Assembly: GCA_965223305.1 (NCBI GenBank)
Contig: CBDCWT010000084.1
Coordinates: 1 to 64,000 of the forward strand
From: CBDCWT01 sp965223305
GTDB lineage: Bacteria; Planctomycetota; Planctomycetia; Pirellulales; Pirellulaceae
DNA: 64,000 nucleotides
Reading direction: 5' to 3'
The notes under the pieces are model-generated. The model ran no database searches. It saw only the letters and a list, made by a program, of their open reading frames with translations, and was not told the DNA's origin. Both the position numbers and the translations under genes were made by a program. Below, in pieces: positions 44,144-53,379 of this stretch. Position 1 is the stretch's first letter. Every line of letters starts with the position of its first letter.

Positions 44144-45598
44144 CTATTTCAGCACGCACTCAGGATTCGGTTCGCTGGGGATCGGCGCCTTCGTCTCCGC
44201 CTGCCAGGCGTCTAATTCAGCCCGCAGCTGTTTTGTCAGTTCCGGCCGAACGGCTGCGAGGTTATTGGCCTCGGCGGGATCCTCCTTGAGATCGTAGAGC
44301 CCCACCGTGTTGTCCTCTAAGAACTCGACCAGCTTCCAGTTGCCGCGGCGCAGGCTGGTCGAGGGAAAACCGCGCCACGAATAAGTCCCGCCGTTGGGGA
44401 GGTCGATCGTGAGTCCTCGGCCCCGTAGATAGAGTGGATAGTGCCAAAAAATGCTCCGCTCAGCGATCTCTTTTCCAAAGAAAAGAGGCGAGATATCGGT
44501 ACCGTCGACAGGGTGTGAGGTGCCAGGTGCCGTGCCAGTCAGGCTTGCCATCGTCGGCAGGAAGTCAACGCTGGTGATCGGTGTGTCGCAGGTCGAGCCC
44601 GGTTCGATCCGCCCAGTCCACCGCACGCAGGCGGGCACGCGGACTCCTGCTTCAAACAGCGAACCTTTTTGGCCTCGCAGTGGGTCCAACTGTGACACGT
44701 TCGGCAAACCGCCGTTGTCACTGCTGAAGATGATCAGCGTGTTTTCACCGATGCCTAGCTCTTCGACCTTGGCCACGACGCGTCCAACTGACGTATCTAC
44801 GGCTTCGATCATGGCTGCGTAAACTGGCTTGTAGTTGCTGCGCTGCGTCTCTGGGATCTGGTCGAGCCGTTCTCGGTACTTCCGCACGACCTTCCGCCGC
44901 GCCCGGTGTGGGGTGTGGACGTCCCAGTGGCTCAAGTAGAGGAAAAACGGTCCTGCCCTGTTCTCTTCCAAGAATTCCAGGGCGCGATCGGTCAGCTGTT
45001 CAGCAACGTCGACATCGCCGTAGTGGCTGCCCCCAGGACCGCCGCGGCCGTCCGCCGAGCTGATGTCGAATCCCTGCGTGTCGCTACCTAGATGCCACTT
45101 GCCGAGCCGAGCGGACGTGTAGCCCGCTTGTTTGAGGACTTCGGGAATACAGACAAAGTTGGAATCGAGTGAGTTGCGAATGGTGAATTGACGGGAGGCC
45201 TGCTGCTTGAGATCCGGATCCTGCCGTTCGATGGCCGGTACGAGCAGCCGCATATACTGCGGATTGCCCTTCGACCTACCACCTGGGGTGTAAATCTGGT
45301 GGCGAGGCGTATAGGTCCCGGTCATCAGGCATGCACGGGTGGGCGAGCAGTTCGGGCCCCCGGAGTAGGCGGCCGTGAATGTCATACCTTGCTCGGCCAG
45401 CCGGTCGATATGCGGCGTTTCAAAGAACTCGGCGCCGGCATAGCCTACGTCCTGCCACCCGAGGTCGTCAGCCAAGATCAGAATGATGTTGGGCCTTGGC
45501 GTCGCGGCGAGCGCGGTGGAGCAGCAAAAGGATGCGATTGTAAACAGCACAAAGCAGACGCGCAGCGCCGGATGGTAAGACATGGTATTGGTTTTCAT
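44144..45598 (-). CDS. Sulfatase (formylglycine-dependent arylsulfatase family)
   Basis: 484 residues with a signal peptide (CFVLFTIASFCCSTALAA). Motifs are RPNIILILADDLGWQDVGY (metal Asp pair), PNCSPTRACLMTG with the C-x-P-T-R formylglycine site, LGKWHLGS, and FSSDNGG near residue 290. The end RGNWKLVEFLEDNTVGLYDL is the usual sulfatase tail. It is a distinct subfamily from the sulfatase at 34836, with a short C-terminus and different inserts. It presumably desulfates polysaccharides or their fragments outside the cytoplasm. It is convergent with the zinc-ribbon gene (25 bp between stops). Upstream is about 1 kb of repeats. Confidence 0.94.
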   Translation of the reverse strand: MKTNTMSYHPALRVCFVLFTIASFCCSTALAATPRPNIILILADDLGWQDVGYAGAEFFETPHIDRLAEQGMTFTAAYSGGPNCSPTRACLMTGTYTPRHQIYTPGGRSKGNPQYMRLLVPAIERQDPDLKQQASRQFTIRNSLDSNFVCIPEVLKQAGYTSARLGKWHLGSDTQGFDISSADGRGGPGGSHYGDVDVAEQLTDRALEFLEENRAGPFFLYLSHWDVHTPHRARRKVVRKYRERLDQIPETQRSNYKPVYAAMIEAVDTSVGRVVAKVEELGIGENTLIIFSSDNGGLPNVSQLDPLRGQKGSLFEAGVRVPACVRWTGRIEPGSTCDTPITSVDFLPTMASLTGTAPGTSHPVDGTDISPLFFGKEIAERSIFWHYPLYLRGRGLTIDLPNGGTYSWRGFPSTSLRRGNWKLVEFLEDNTVGLYDLKEDPAEANNLAAVRPELTKQLRAELDAWQAETKAPIPSEPNPECVLK

Positions 45599-45727
45599 GC
45601 GGAAAAATCACAGTGCGGAAGAATCGCATTCGTTCGGCTTCACCACGCGGGCGCGACTCGGGTGACGTCCTTAAGCCAGGCTCGCAGCAAACTCAAAGAT
45701 AGCGACAAAAGTCGCCAAAACCAGTCC

Positions 45728-46575
45728 ACTCAATCCTGTTTCACCATGTTGATCCTGTCTTCTGTTTGTTTGACAGGATCAACAGGATCAACAAGATGGC
45801 CCGGGCTCGCGATAAAAATCAGCCGCTGGGCGTTAGCCCACGGTTCTCACCAAACCGGATGCTAACGCATTGCGGCTGATTTGTTTGACCGTGGAACGCG
45901 GTTAGACTTCGATATTACGTCTATCGCACAGGGCGCCTGCACGGTCGGCAACGTCACGCGGAGCGTGACGTCTACGTAGTCATCACGCTCTGCGTGATGA
46001 GGCATCGCATATAGCGTGAATTCTAAGATCGTCCGTCGGACCCCTCCGCCGTGTAGCCCTTCCGGCAATCCAGTTTCATCATGTTGATCCTGTCTTCCGC
46101 CTTCTTTGACAGGATTTACAAGATCAACATGATGGCTAGGGAACGCGATCCAACCGCTGGGCGTTAGCCCACGGTTTCCATCGTAACCGTAGTAGGCACA
46201 CTCCGTGTGCCGTCCGCCAGATGCAGAGTAAGCACGAAACCAACACGCAGGAAAACGGCTCGGCAGGAGCCTCGCCCTCCCGAGCGTCTTACATCAACTT
46301 GTTGCAGTGGATGTGATTAGCACTCTGCCGCGGATCCACCCCCGCAATCCTGTTTCACCATGTTGATCCTGTCTTCTGTTTTTTGACAGGATCAACAAGA
46401 TGGCCCAGGACCATGACAAAATCAGCCGCTGGGCGTTAGCCCACGGTTTCCACCGTAACCGTAGCAGGCACACTCCGTGTGCCGTCCGCCAGAAGCAGAG
46501 TAAACACGAAACCGATACGCGGGAAAACGGCTCGGCAGGAGCCTCGCCCTCCCGAGCGTCTTACATCAGCTGTTG
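45728..46575. repeat. Three irregular composite repeats (GTTGATCCTGTC / GGGCGTTAGCCC / GGCACACTCCG modules)
   Basis: GTTGATCCTGTCTTC modules occur at about 45748, 46084 and 46361. Each is followed by an inverted partner (GACAGGAT..GGATCAACA) and a CCGCTGGGCGTTAGCCCACG module. The second and third units add the GTGTGCC palindrome and an inverted GGAGCCTCGCCCTCCC module. About 1 kb (45599-46616) holds no supported gene. Confidence 0.82.
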
Positions 46576-46616
46576 CAGTTGGATGTGATTTAGCATTCCG
46601 CCGTTTCGTTGACGAC

Positions 46617-47123
46617 TTACTCGGCGATCGTGACAACCTCTACTTCGACAGGAGCCCGCGACCGCACTTCCTTCACAATCAAGTCGTTAATTCGACGCCT
46701 TTCTGCAAGGAGCTCATTCCGCTTGGGCTTCCGCTTGATTCCTGAGTTCCGTTTTCTCCATGCGGCCTCGTAGTACTGCTCTGGTACTGACACGGCTACG
46801 CGATGCGGACTCAAAAGACCGCCAGAGATGTTAAGACGAGCGCCCGGTATGGCCCAAATGCTCCTTCGGATTTCCTGACGCTGCATGTCAGAAGTGTGAT
46901 ACCGCGTCAGTGGATACGTGGAGACCATTCCGGCGACCACCACTACGGACATGAAGAACCGCAAACCAAACTGCCGAGGTATTCGCAGCGTGATTGTGAA
47001 CCGCCAATGCTTGTCTTCGCGGCCTGTCTGAAGATGAATAGGCCAATATCGATGGGCGCTGGCCACCGGTGATTCACGATGGATCTGCGACCGAACGGAT
47101 TCGTCCCAGGTCTCGAGTCTCAC
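46617..47123 (-). CDS. Hypothetical single-pass membrane protein
   Basis: 168 residues, starting at a GTG that follows TAGGAGGTG at ideal spacing. One hydrophobic helix (FFMSVVVVAGMVSTYPL, about 56-72) separates a short cytoplasmic end from a basic extracytoplasmic part (RKRNSGIKRKPKRNELLAER). The C-terminal stretch RRINDLIVKEVRSRAPVEVE suggests a helix and strand but matches nothing I recognise. The good ribosome-binding site supports translation. It is divergent from the large RTX-type surface protein gene. Confidence 0.6.
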   Translation of the reverse strand: MRLETWDESVRSQIHRESPVASAHRYWPIHLQTGREDKHWRFTITLRIPRQFGLRFFMSVVVVAGMVSTYPLTRYHTSDMQRQEIRRSIWAIPGARLNISGGLLSPHRVAVSVPEQYYEAAWRKRNSGIKRKPKRNELLAERRRINDLIVKEVRSRAPVEVEVVTIAE

Positions 47124-47361
47124 TTTGCACCTCCTAGGAATCCGGTCGTTCTTTCAGGGACTTTCCAAACCAGGTGTCGGCTCACCTGGACCGGTGCTAC
47201 CGGCGGGGCAGGCACCAGAATCTTACGCAGCTTGACAATATGGAGCCAGACGTAGTTCGTCATCGAAAAGCGAGATTTTCTCCAGGATTTGTGTAAACGA
47301 GCTGATCGAATCTCGACTAACCAAGAAAACCGATCAAAGTCTCATCCTGGAGGAATTGCTT

Positions 47362-50300
47362 GTGTTTCGTAGATCCTGGCTCCGACGCCTCCGTAAAGTA
47401 GTTCGCCGCCGACCCATCCGTCGTGCCAATTGGAACCTATTTCTTCGCTCGAAATTAGTGCTCGAAAGATGTGAAGCGCGCGTCTTGTTGGCTGCGGTTT
47501 CATTCGACGGCGAGACGTTGAGCTTCACCGCCGATCAGGGTGAGGCGGACGTGGTTGCGGTTTCTTCGCCAGGGTCGGGAATGGTGCAGTTTGATGTTGG
47601 TGGTGGGGACACGATTAGCCTCGGCGCCGGTGCCACTGGGAACCCCAATTTCGTGCTCTCCGCCGGTGACAGCGTCTTAGTCGCCAACGCCGCCGCCCTC
47701 GCGGCCACCGGTCTGGAGCTGTCCCTGGGCGATGGAGACGATACGGCCACGCTGACGTCGCTGCCAGCTGGCCTGGGCGTCACGATCGACGGTGGAACCG
47801 GCGAGGATACCATCGATGGCTCTTCGCTTTCAGACTCGATCATCGGCGTAGGCGGGCCGGGCAACGACCTGTTACGGGGCGGTTCCGGCGACGATACGTT
47901 GATCGGTGGTTCGGGCAGCGATGAGCTGCACGGGGGAGCGGGTAATGACGACCTGGTCGGCGGTGGTCAAATCGAGGTTACGGTGTCCAACCTGCAGGAA
48001 GACCAAGGCGCCCTGCTGACTCCGTTCTTCTTGGCTACCGGCGACGGAGCGTACGACTTCTTTGACGAGGGGGGCTCGGCATCGGCTAGCCTCGAACGGT
48101 TGGCCGAGGATGGCAATACGGGGCCTCGTGTCGATGCTGCCCTAGCCAGCGGTGGCGTGGGGCAAGCGATCACGACACCCGATGGTCCGTTGGCCCCGGG
48201 TGATGCTCGCACGGTTAGCTTAATCGCTAACTCCTCCGATCAGCTAACCCAGTACTTGAGCTACGCGTCGATGGTGATTCCCAGCAACGACGCTTTCATC
48301 GGAAATGATGATCCGCGGCAGCTGGACCTGTTTGACTCGACCGGAAACCTGATTCGCCGCACTGGCGAAAACGCCTATATCGTTACGGGTGACCAGGTGT
48401 GGGACGCCGGAACAGAAGTGAACGACGAGATCCCAGAGAATACAGCCGCTTTGGCTCAGGCTGCGCCGAACACCGGAACGACCGAGGGTGGCAGCGTCGC
48501 GCAGCATCCGGGTTTCCAAGGTTCTGTGCGTTTGGGCGGCGCGGTCGGGAACATCTTGCAAGCACGCGGGCAAGCTGACTTCACGCGACCTGGCGCGCTG
48601 GTCGCTCGTATCGAGATCGACGCCGCCGATGAGGGCGATCTGCTGAGTGGTGGGGAAGGAGATGATTCGTTGCAAGGAGGTGAGGGGAACGACACGCTGG
48701 TCGGAGGTGCTGGAAGCGACGAACTGTCTGGTGACAGTGGTAACGATGTGTTGGAAGGCGGTGGGCAGGTTCAGGTCACCGTGACGAACTTGCAGCCCAC
48801 AAACGGCGCACTGTTGACACCTTTCTTCCTGGCGGCCGCTGACGGAACCTACGACTTCTTTGAAGCGGGTGCAGCCGCCTCGGCCAGCCTGGAACGGCTC
48901 GCCGAAGACGGCAACACGCAACCTCGCACTGACGCTGCCCTGGCCAGCGGTGGTGTCCAGCAGGCGATCACCACACCCGACGGTCCGCTGGCGCCTGGCG
49001 AGTCGCGCACGGTCAGCCTAATGGCCCGTTCGTCCAATCCGCTCAGCCAGTATTTGAGCTACGCGTCGATGGTCATTCCCAGTAATGACGCGTTTATTGG
49101 CAACGATGATCCGCGCCAAATCGATCTGTTTGACAGTGACGGAAATCTCATTGCCCGTACCGGTAACGACGCCTATTTCGTCACCGGTGATGAAGTCTGG
49201 GATGCCGGTACGGAGGCCAATGACGAGATCCCGGAAAACACCGCCGCTCTTGCCCAAGCGGCTCCCGATACGGGTGTCGCGGAAGGCGGTGTGGTCCGGC
49301 AGCATCCAGGTTTTCAGGGGTCGGTTCGACTGGGTGGGGCGCTCGGTAACATCCTGCAGGCTCGGAGCGAGGCTGATTTCACCCGACCGGGCGTGCAAGT
49401 TGCCAGCATCGAAGTGAGCGGCGATGACGGTGACGACGTCCTGCACGGTGGTGAAGGAGACGACACCTTGCTCGGCGGCGACGGCAACGACACGTTGGTG
49501 GGGGCCGGCGGCAGTGACCGCCTGGTTGGCGGTGCCGGCACGGATGCGCTAGAAGGTGGTGGCCAAATCGAAGTGACCGTTACGAACCTGCAGCCAGGCG
49601 ACGGAGCCTTGCTGACACCGGTCTTCCTGGCAACCGCCGACGGCACCTATGACTTCTTTGACGCCGGTAGTCCGGCATCTGCCAGCTTAGAACGCCTGGC
49701 CGAAGACGGCATGACAGCGCCGCGGATCGACGCCGCGCTGGCCAGTGGTGGCGTCCACCAGGCGGTGGCCACAGCGGGTGGACCGCTGGGGCCCGGCGAG
49801 AGCCGCACGGTTGTGTTGGACGTGCAGCGCTTCAATGCACTGACGCAATACCTCAGTTTTGCCTCGATGGTGATTCCGAGTAACGATGCATTTATCGGCA
49901 ACGACGATCCAACAGCGATCGATCTGTTCGACGCTGACGGAAACATCATCCCACGGCAAGGTGGCACTGCCCTAGTCATCGGGGGCGATCAAGTCTGGGA
50001 TGCCGGTACCGAAGTGAATGATGAGGTTCCTGAAAACACAGCGGCGCTGGCACAGGCGGCCCCCGACACCGGGGTGGCCGAAGGTGGTGTTGTTCGACTG
50101 CACGGAGGTTTCCTGGGATCGACTGCACTAGGCGGAGCAGCAGGCAACATCCTGCAAGCTCGGCCGGGCGCCGACTTCACACGCAGCGGCGCTCAGGTGC
50201 TCGAGATTCAGATCGTGGCCCTCAATGGCACGGATCAGCTGATCGACGAGCCGGCCAACGTGGCTCCCGTCTTGAGCGATCCCGGTCAACAGGTGCTACC

Positions 50301-51570
50301 AACCACCCAGGACTCGCTGGAGATCGTATTGGAGGCGACCGACGCGGATTCAGGGGACACGTTGACCTTCTCTGCAGCAGCCCGTAGCGGCGAGTACTAT
50401 CTCGACCAAACGCTGGGCCTCAGCTTTACGGGCGATCTGTTCCTGAACTACGGTGGGCTGGAAGAAAAGTGGTTGTTAGGTGGTGACGAGACCACTTGGT
50501 ACTATCTGACTCCCGACGGTGCCTTCTACGAGTGGCACGGAGGCGGAGTGCTCAATCGTACCTGGTTGGCGCAACTCGACCCAGCCACGTACGCAGATCC
50601 AGCGCTGCTCTACGACGCTCAGCCCAGTGTTGTACCGCCGGCCGTAGTCAGCGTCGCCGGCAACACGGTCACCGTGAATCCTGAGGCCGGCTTTGTCGGC
50701 ACGATCTCGATCGAAGTTAGCGTTTCGGACGGCACGCTTACTGATTCCCAACTGGTCTTGGTCGATGTGTTGGCAAACGAGGCGCCGACGGTTGCTGAGC
50801 CAGGGAACCAGTCTCTTCCCACGACTCAGGACACTTTGGATGTTGCCTTATCGGGAAGTGATCCCAACAACGACGCGCTGACCTTCAGCGCGACGGTCCA
50901 GAGCGGCGAATACTACTTGGATCAAACGATCGGACTGAGTTTTACTGGCGACCTCTTCCAGAATTGGAGTGGCAGTCTGGATGAGAAATGGTTGTTGGCC
51001 GATTCACAAGAGTGGTACTTCATCACACCAGATGGCAATCTGTGGCGATGGTTGGGCGGTGGCCGCAACATCGGCGCCAACTCCGAGCTCGTCGCGACAC
51101 TCTCGCCGGCAACCTACACGGATCCAAGTTTGCTTTACGATGCCCAGCCAGATGCGCCGGTTCCGGCCGCGGTTACTGTTGCAGGCAGCACGCTGACGCT
51201 CGACCCAAACGCAGGATTTGTGGGCACTTTTTCGGTGCTAGTTACAGCGACCGATGTGGGTGGGCTGACTGGTTCGACCTTGGTCCGCGTCGATGTCACT
51301 GCGGCGCCGGCCGCCTCGGGAGCGTTGGCCCTGCCAGCCGACGTTGGCCGATCGCAGGACGAGAGTGGGGTCGTCCGACAGGACTCGCGGCGTGATGCCC
51401 TGGCTCTGGGATTTGCCGTCGACCCGAACGCGATCGACCCTGCCGGGTCGGTTGTGGATGACCTGGCGAACTCGTCCCACGGCAGCCCGATCGCCGAGCT
51501 CGATGCCCTGTTCGGCGACGAGGCCCTGGACGTCAGCGAACTGGTTCAAGCGACGCGTTTGGCCAGTTAG
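47362..51570 (+). CDS. Giant surface protein with LEPR-XLL-like leader, RTX-type repeats, three spondin-like domains and two cadherin-like modules
   Basis: About 1,402 residues. GTG 47362 follows GGAGGA at 7 bp, whereas an in-frame TTG at 47356 is too close. The N-terminus is basic, and LERCEARVLLA is a variant of the planctomycete LEPR-XLL export signature. Three modules of about 267 residues follow. Each has RTX-type calcium-binding nonapeptides (GGSGDDTLIGGSGSDEL, GGEGNDTLVGGAGSDEL) and then a domain starting NLQxxxGALLTPxFLA and ending in GNILQAR, which resembles spondin-N. DNA of the modules has diverged, so the triplication is old. From about 965 come two cadherin/Ig-like domains, each carrying the same 75-residue insertion (EYYLDQTxGLSFTGDLF). 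A 90-residue tail ends in ALFGDEALDVSELV. Probably secreted and cell-surface bound. Partner unknown. Confidence 0.88.
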   Translation: MFRRSWLRRLRKVVRRRPIRRANWNLFLRSKLVLERCEARVLLAAVSFDGETLSFTADQGEADVVAVSSPGSGMVQFDVGGGDTISLGAGATGNPNFVLSAGDSVLVANAAALAATGLELSLGDGDDTATLTSLPAGLGVTIDGGTGEDTIDGSSLSDSIIGVGGPGNDLLRGGSGDDTLIGGSGSDELHGGAGNDDLVGGGQIEVTVSNLQEDQGALLTPFFLATGDGAYDFFDEGGSASASLERLAEDGNTGPRVDAALASGGVGQAITTPDGPLAPGDARTVSLIANSSDQLTQYLSYASMVIPSNDAFIGNDDPRQLDLFDSTGNLIRRTGENAYIVTGDQVWDAGTEVNDEIPENTAALAQAAPNTGTTEGGSVAQHPGFQGSVRLGGAVGNILQARGQADFTRPGALVARIEIDAADEGDLLSGGEGDDSLQGGEGNDTLVGGAGSDELSGDSGNDVLEGGGQVQVTVTNLQPTNGALLTPFFLAAADGTYDFFEAGAAASASLERLAEDGNTQPRTDAALASGGVQQAITTPDGPLAPGESRTVSLMARSSNPLSQYLSYASMVIPSNDAFIGNDDPRQIDLFDSDGNLIARTGNDAYFVTGDEVWDAGTEANDEIPENTAALAQAAPDTGVAEGGVVRQHPGFQGSVRLGGALGNILQARSEADFTRPGVQVASIEVSGDDGDDVLHGGEGDDTLLGGDGNDTLVGAGGSDRLVGGAGTDALEGGGQIEVTVTNLQPGDGALLTPVFLATADGTYDFFDAGSPASASLERLAEDGMTAPRIDAALASGGVHQAVATAGGPLGPGESRTVVLDVQRFNALTQYLSFASMVIPSNDAFIGNDDPTAIDLFDADGNIIPRQGGTALVIGGDQVWDAGTEVNDEVPENTAALAQAAPDTGVAEGGVVRLHGGFLGSTALGGAAGNILQARPGADFTRSGAQVLEIQIVALNGTDQLIDEPANVAPVLSDPGQQVLPTTQDSLEIVLEATDADSGDTLTFSAAARSGEYYLDQTLGLSFTGDLFLNYGGLEEKWLLGGDETTWYYLTPDGAFYEWHGGGVLNRTWLAQLDPATYADPALLYDAQPSVVPPAVVSVAGNTVTVNPEAGFVGTISIEVSVSDGTLTDSQLVLVDVLANEAPTVAEPGNQSLPTTQDTLDVALSGSDPNNDALTFSATVQSGEYYLDQTIGLSFTGDLFQNWSGSLDEKWLLADSQEWYFITPDGNLWRWLGGGRNIGANSELVATLSPATYTDPSLLYDAQPDAPVPAAVTVAGSTLTLDPNAGFVGTFSVLVTATDVGGLTGSTLVRVDVTAAPAASGALALPADVGRSQDESGVVRQDSRRDALALGFAVDPNAIDPAGSVVDDLANSSHGSPIAELDALFGDEALDVSELVQATRLAS

Positions 51571-51625
51571 CAGTTGCCCGTTGCAATTCTCGTTGCGCGA
51601 GGCATCTGAGGTCATGCGGTCAGGC

Positions 51626-52564
51626 GTTCGGGAGGGCGAGGCTCCTGCCGAGCCGAGGGAAACTGGAGTGGTGCTTACGTTGGAAACCGTGGGCTAACGC
51701 CCAGCGGCTGATTTCGTGCAGTAGTCGTGTACGACGTTCGGGAGGGCGAGGCTCCTGCCGAGCCGAGAGGTAATGGGAAGCAGGAGACAGGAGCAGACAT
51801 CTGAGGTTGTCAGTCGACTTTCGGGAGGGCGAGGCTCCTGCCGAGCCGAGGGGCATTGGAGTGATGCTCATGGTGGAAACCGTGGGCTAACGCCCAGCGG
51901 CTGATTTGGTGCAACAGTTGTGTGCGGCGTTCGGGAGGGCTCCTGCCGAGCCGAGGGACATCGGAGTGATGCTTATGGTGGAAACCGTGGGCTAACGCCC
52001 AGCGGCTGATTTAGTGCAACAGTCGTGTGCGGCGTTTGGGAGGGCGAGGCTTCTGCCGAGCCGAGGGACATCGGAGTGGCGCTTACGGTGGAAACCGTGG
52101 GCTAACGCCCAGCGGCTGATTTAGTGCAACAGTCGTGTGCGGCGTTTGGGAGGGCGAGGCTTCTGCCGAGCCGAGGGACATCGGAGTGGTGCTTACGTTG
52201 GAAACCGTGGGCTAACGCCCAGCGGCTGATTTGGTGCAACAGTCGTGTGCGGCGTTCGGGAGGGCGAGGCTCCTGCCGAGCCGAGGGACACTGGAGTGGT
52301 GCTTACGGTGGAAACCGTGGGCTAACGCCCGGCGGCTGATTTAGTGCAACAGTCGTGTGCGGCGTTCGGGAGGGCGAGGCTCCTGCCGAGCCGAGGGACA
52401 TCGGAGTGGCGCTTACGGTGGAAACCGTGGGCTAACGCCCGGCGGCTGATTTGGTGCAACAGTTGTGTGCGGCGTTCGGGAGGGCGAGGCTCCTGCCGAG
52501 CCGAAGGACATCGGAGTGATACTTACGGTGGAAACCGTGGTCTAACGCCCAGCGGCTGATTTTG
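51626..52564. repeat. Tandem array, nine units of 110 bp
   Basis: Unit starts (GTTCGGGAGGG or variant) are at 51626, 51736, 51819, 51929, 52034, 52144, 52254, 52364 and 52474. The steps are 110, 83, 110, 105, 110, 110, 110 and 110 bp. Unit 2 is a short variant and unit 4 has lost 5 bp. Each unit combines the GGGAGGGCGAGGCTCC module with CCGTGGGCTAACGCCCAGCG. There is no conserved reading frame through the array. Confidence 0.92.
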
Positions 52565-53065
52565 GATCACGTTTCGCTCCGATCGTGCACGGCGCAGCGG
52601 GCCAAACGATTTACCCCAGCGTTTGAACTCCTCAACAAATGCTCTCAGCCGTACAGTCTCATCGGGAATCTCCCACGAACGGATCGCGCACTCAGCAACC
52701 AGCAACAGCGAGACGTTCGAGCACTTTTCATAGGCCCTTCTGTCAACAGGATCCCAGTTGGGGTGGAAACTCAGATAGAACTCCTGCGATCCCTTGAAAG
52801 AGCCCAAGTAATAGCTGGCCGAAGGATGCGCATCTGGACTGGCCAGCAGCGCCGGCGGTGGGTTAGCGATTAATTGGAATCCGTGACCGTCCAGCCAGAT
52901 AGCTGCCCGCTCGCGCACCTCCGACTCGTCGGCGGCCACCATCTGCGTACAATGCCAAGTCTGTGACAGTCGTTCCTGCGTATGGCGCTCGACGGAGGCG
53001 AAGAGCACACCAAGCACGCTGACCGCTACGAGTAGAGCAAGCAGGGAGAATCGTCTGTTCATCAT
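52523..53065 (-). CDS. Hypothetical membrane-anchored protein whose C-terminus is encoded by a repeat unit
   Basis: About 180 residues from ATG 53065. The N-terminal anchor (SLLALLVAVSVLGVLFASVE) resembles short planctomycete pilin- or lipoprotein-like leaders. The middle (SASYYLGSFKGSQEFYLSF, AECAIRSWEIPDETVRLRAF) is credible protein sequence with no family recognised. The last 13 residues (NQPLGVRPRFPP) are read from the last unit of the 110-bp array, so the original stop codon was probably lost or displaced. Function unknown. Confidence 0.55.
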   Translation of the reverse strand: MMNRRFSLLALLVAVSVLGVLFASVERHTQERLSQTWHCTQMVAADESEVRERAAIWLDGHGFQLIANPPPALLASPDAHPSASYYLGSFKGSQEFYLSFHPNWDPVDRRAYEKCSNVSLLLVAECAIRSWEIPDETVRLRAFVEEFKRWGKSFGPLRRARSERNVIQNQPLGVRPRFPP

Positions 53066-53169
53066 CGCTACAGCTCGAATCAAAAGGCAATCAACATCGA
53101 CAGCTGGCAGAACGCCCCAACGCTGGGCAGGGGCCTCCGTGCTCCCGCCCGAGGTTGGATCTGCGCTAG

Positions 53170-53343
53170 CCCGAGTTATTCATGAGCGATCTGCTGCGAG
53201 GTCGTAAGTCCATCCGTGGCTTCGTCATGCTTCACAATTCTCCCTCGACGTATTGCTTCAATACGCCTGCGGGAGAATTGCTCGCCTTCCTTGCCACGAA
53301 CGTACTTACAACCTCTCGCGACGACCTTCATGAATAACCCGGG
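53170..53343. mobile_element. MITE copy C (174 bp), inverted, CTAG target duplication
   Basis: It begins CCCGAGTTATTCATGAGCG and ends CTTCATGAATAACCCGGG, with CTAG at 53166-53169 and 53344-53347. It is in reverse orientation relative to copies A and B. It lies 36 bp behind the stop codon of the dockerin-type surface protein gene. Confidence 0.85.
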
Positions 53344-53379
53344 CTAGATTAGGCCTGTGGGTTGCCAAGCCGGGTGAAT

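Noticed and set aside
52124..52559. Several small proteins encoded by the arrays (71-codon frames)
   Set aside because: The unit length of 110 bp is not a multiple of three, so the frame changes in each unit. The same peptides appear wherever the dispersed repeats occur.
51626..52564. CRISPR array
   Set aside because: The repeat unit fills the whole 110 bp, no unique spacers of uniform length occur, and no cas gene is in the window.
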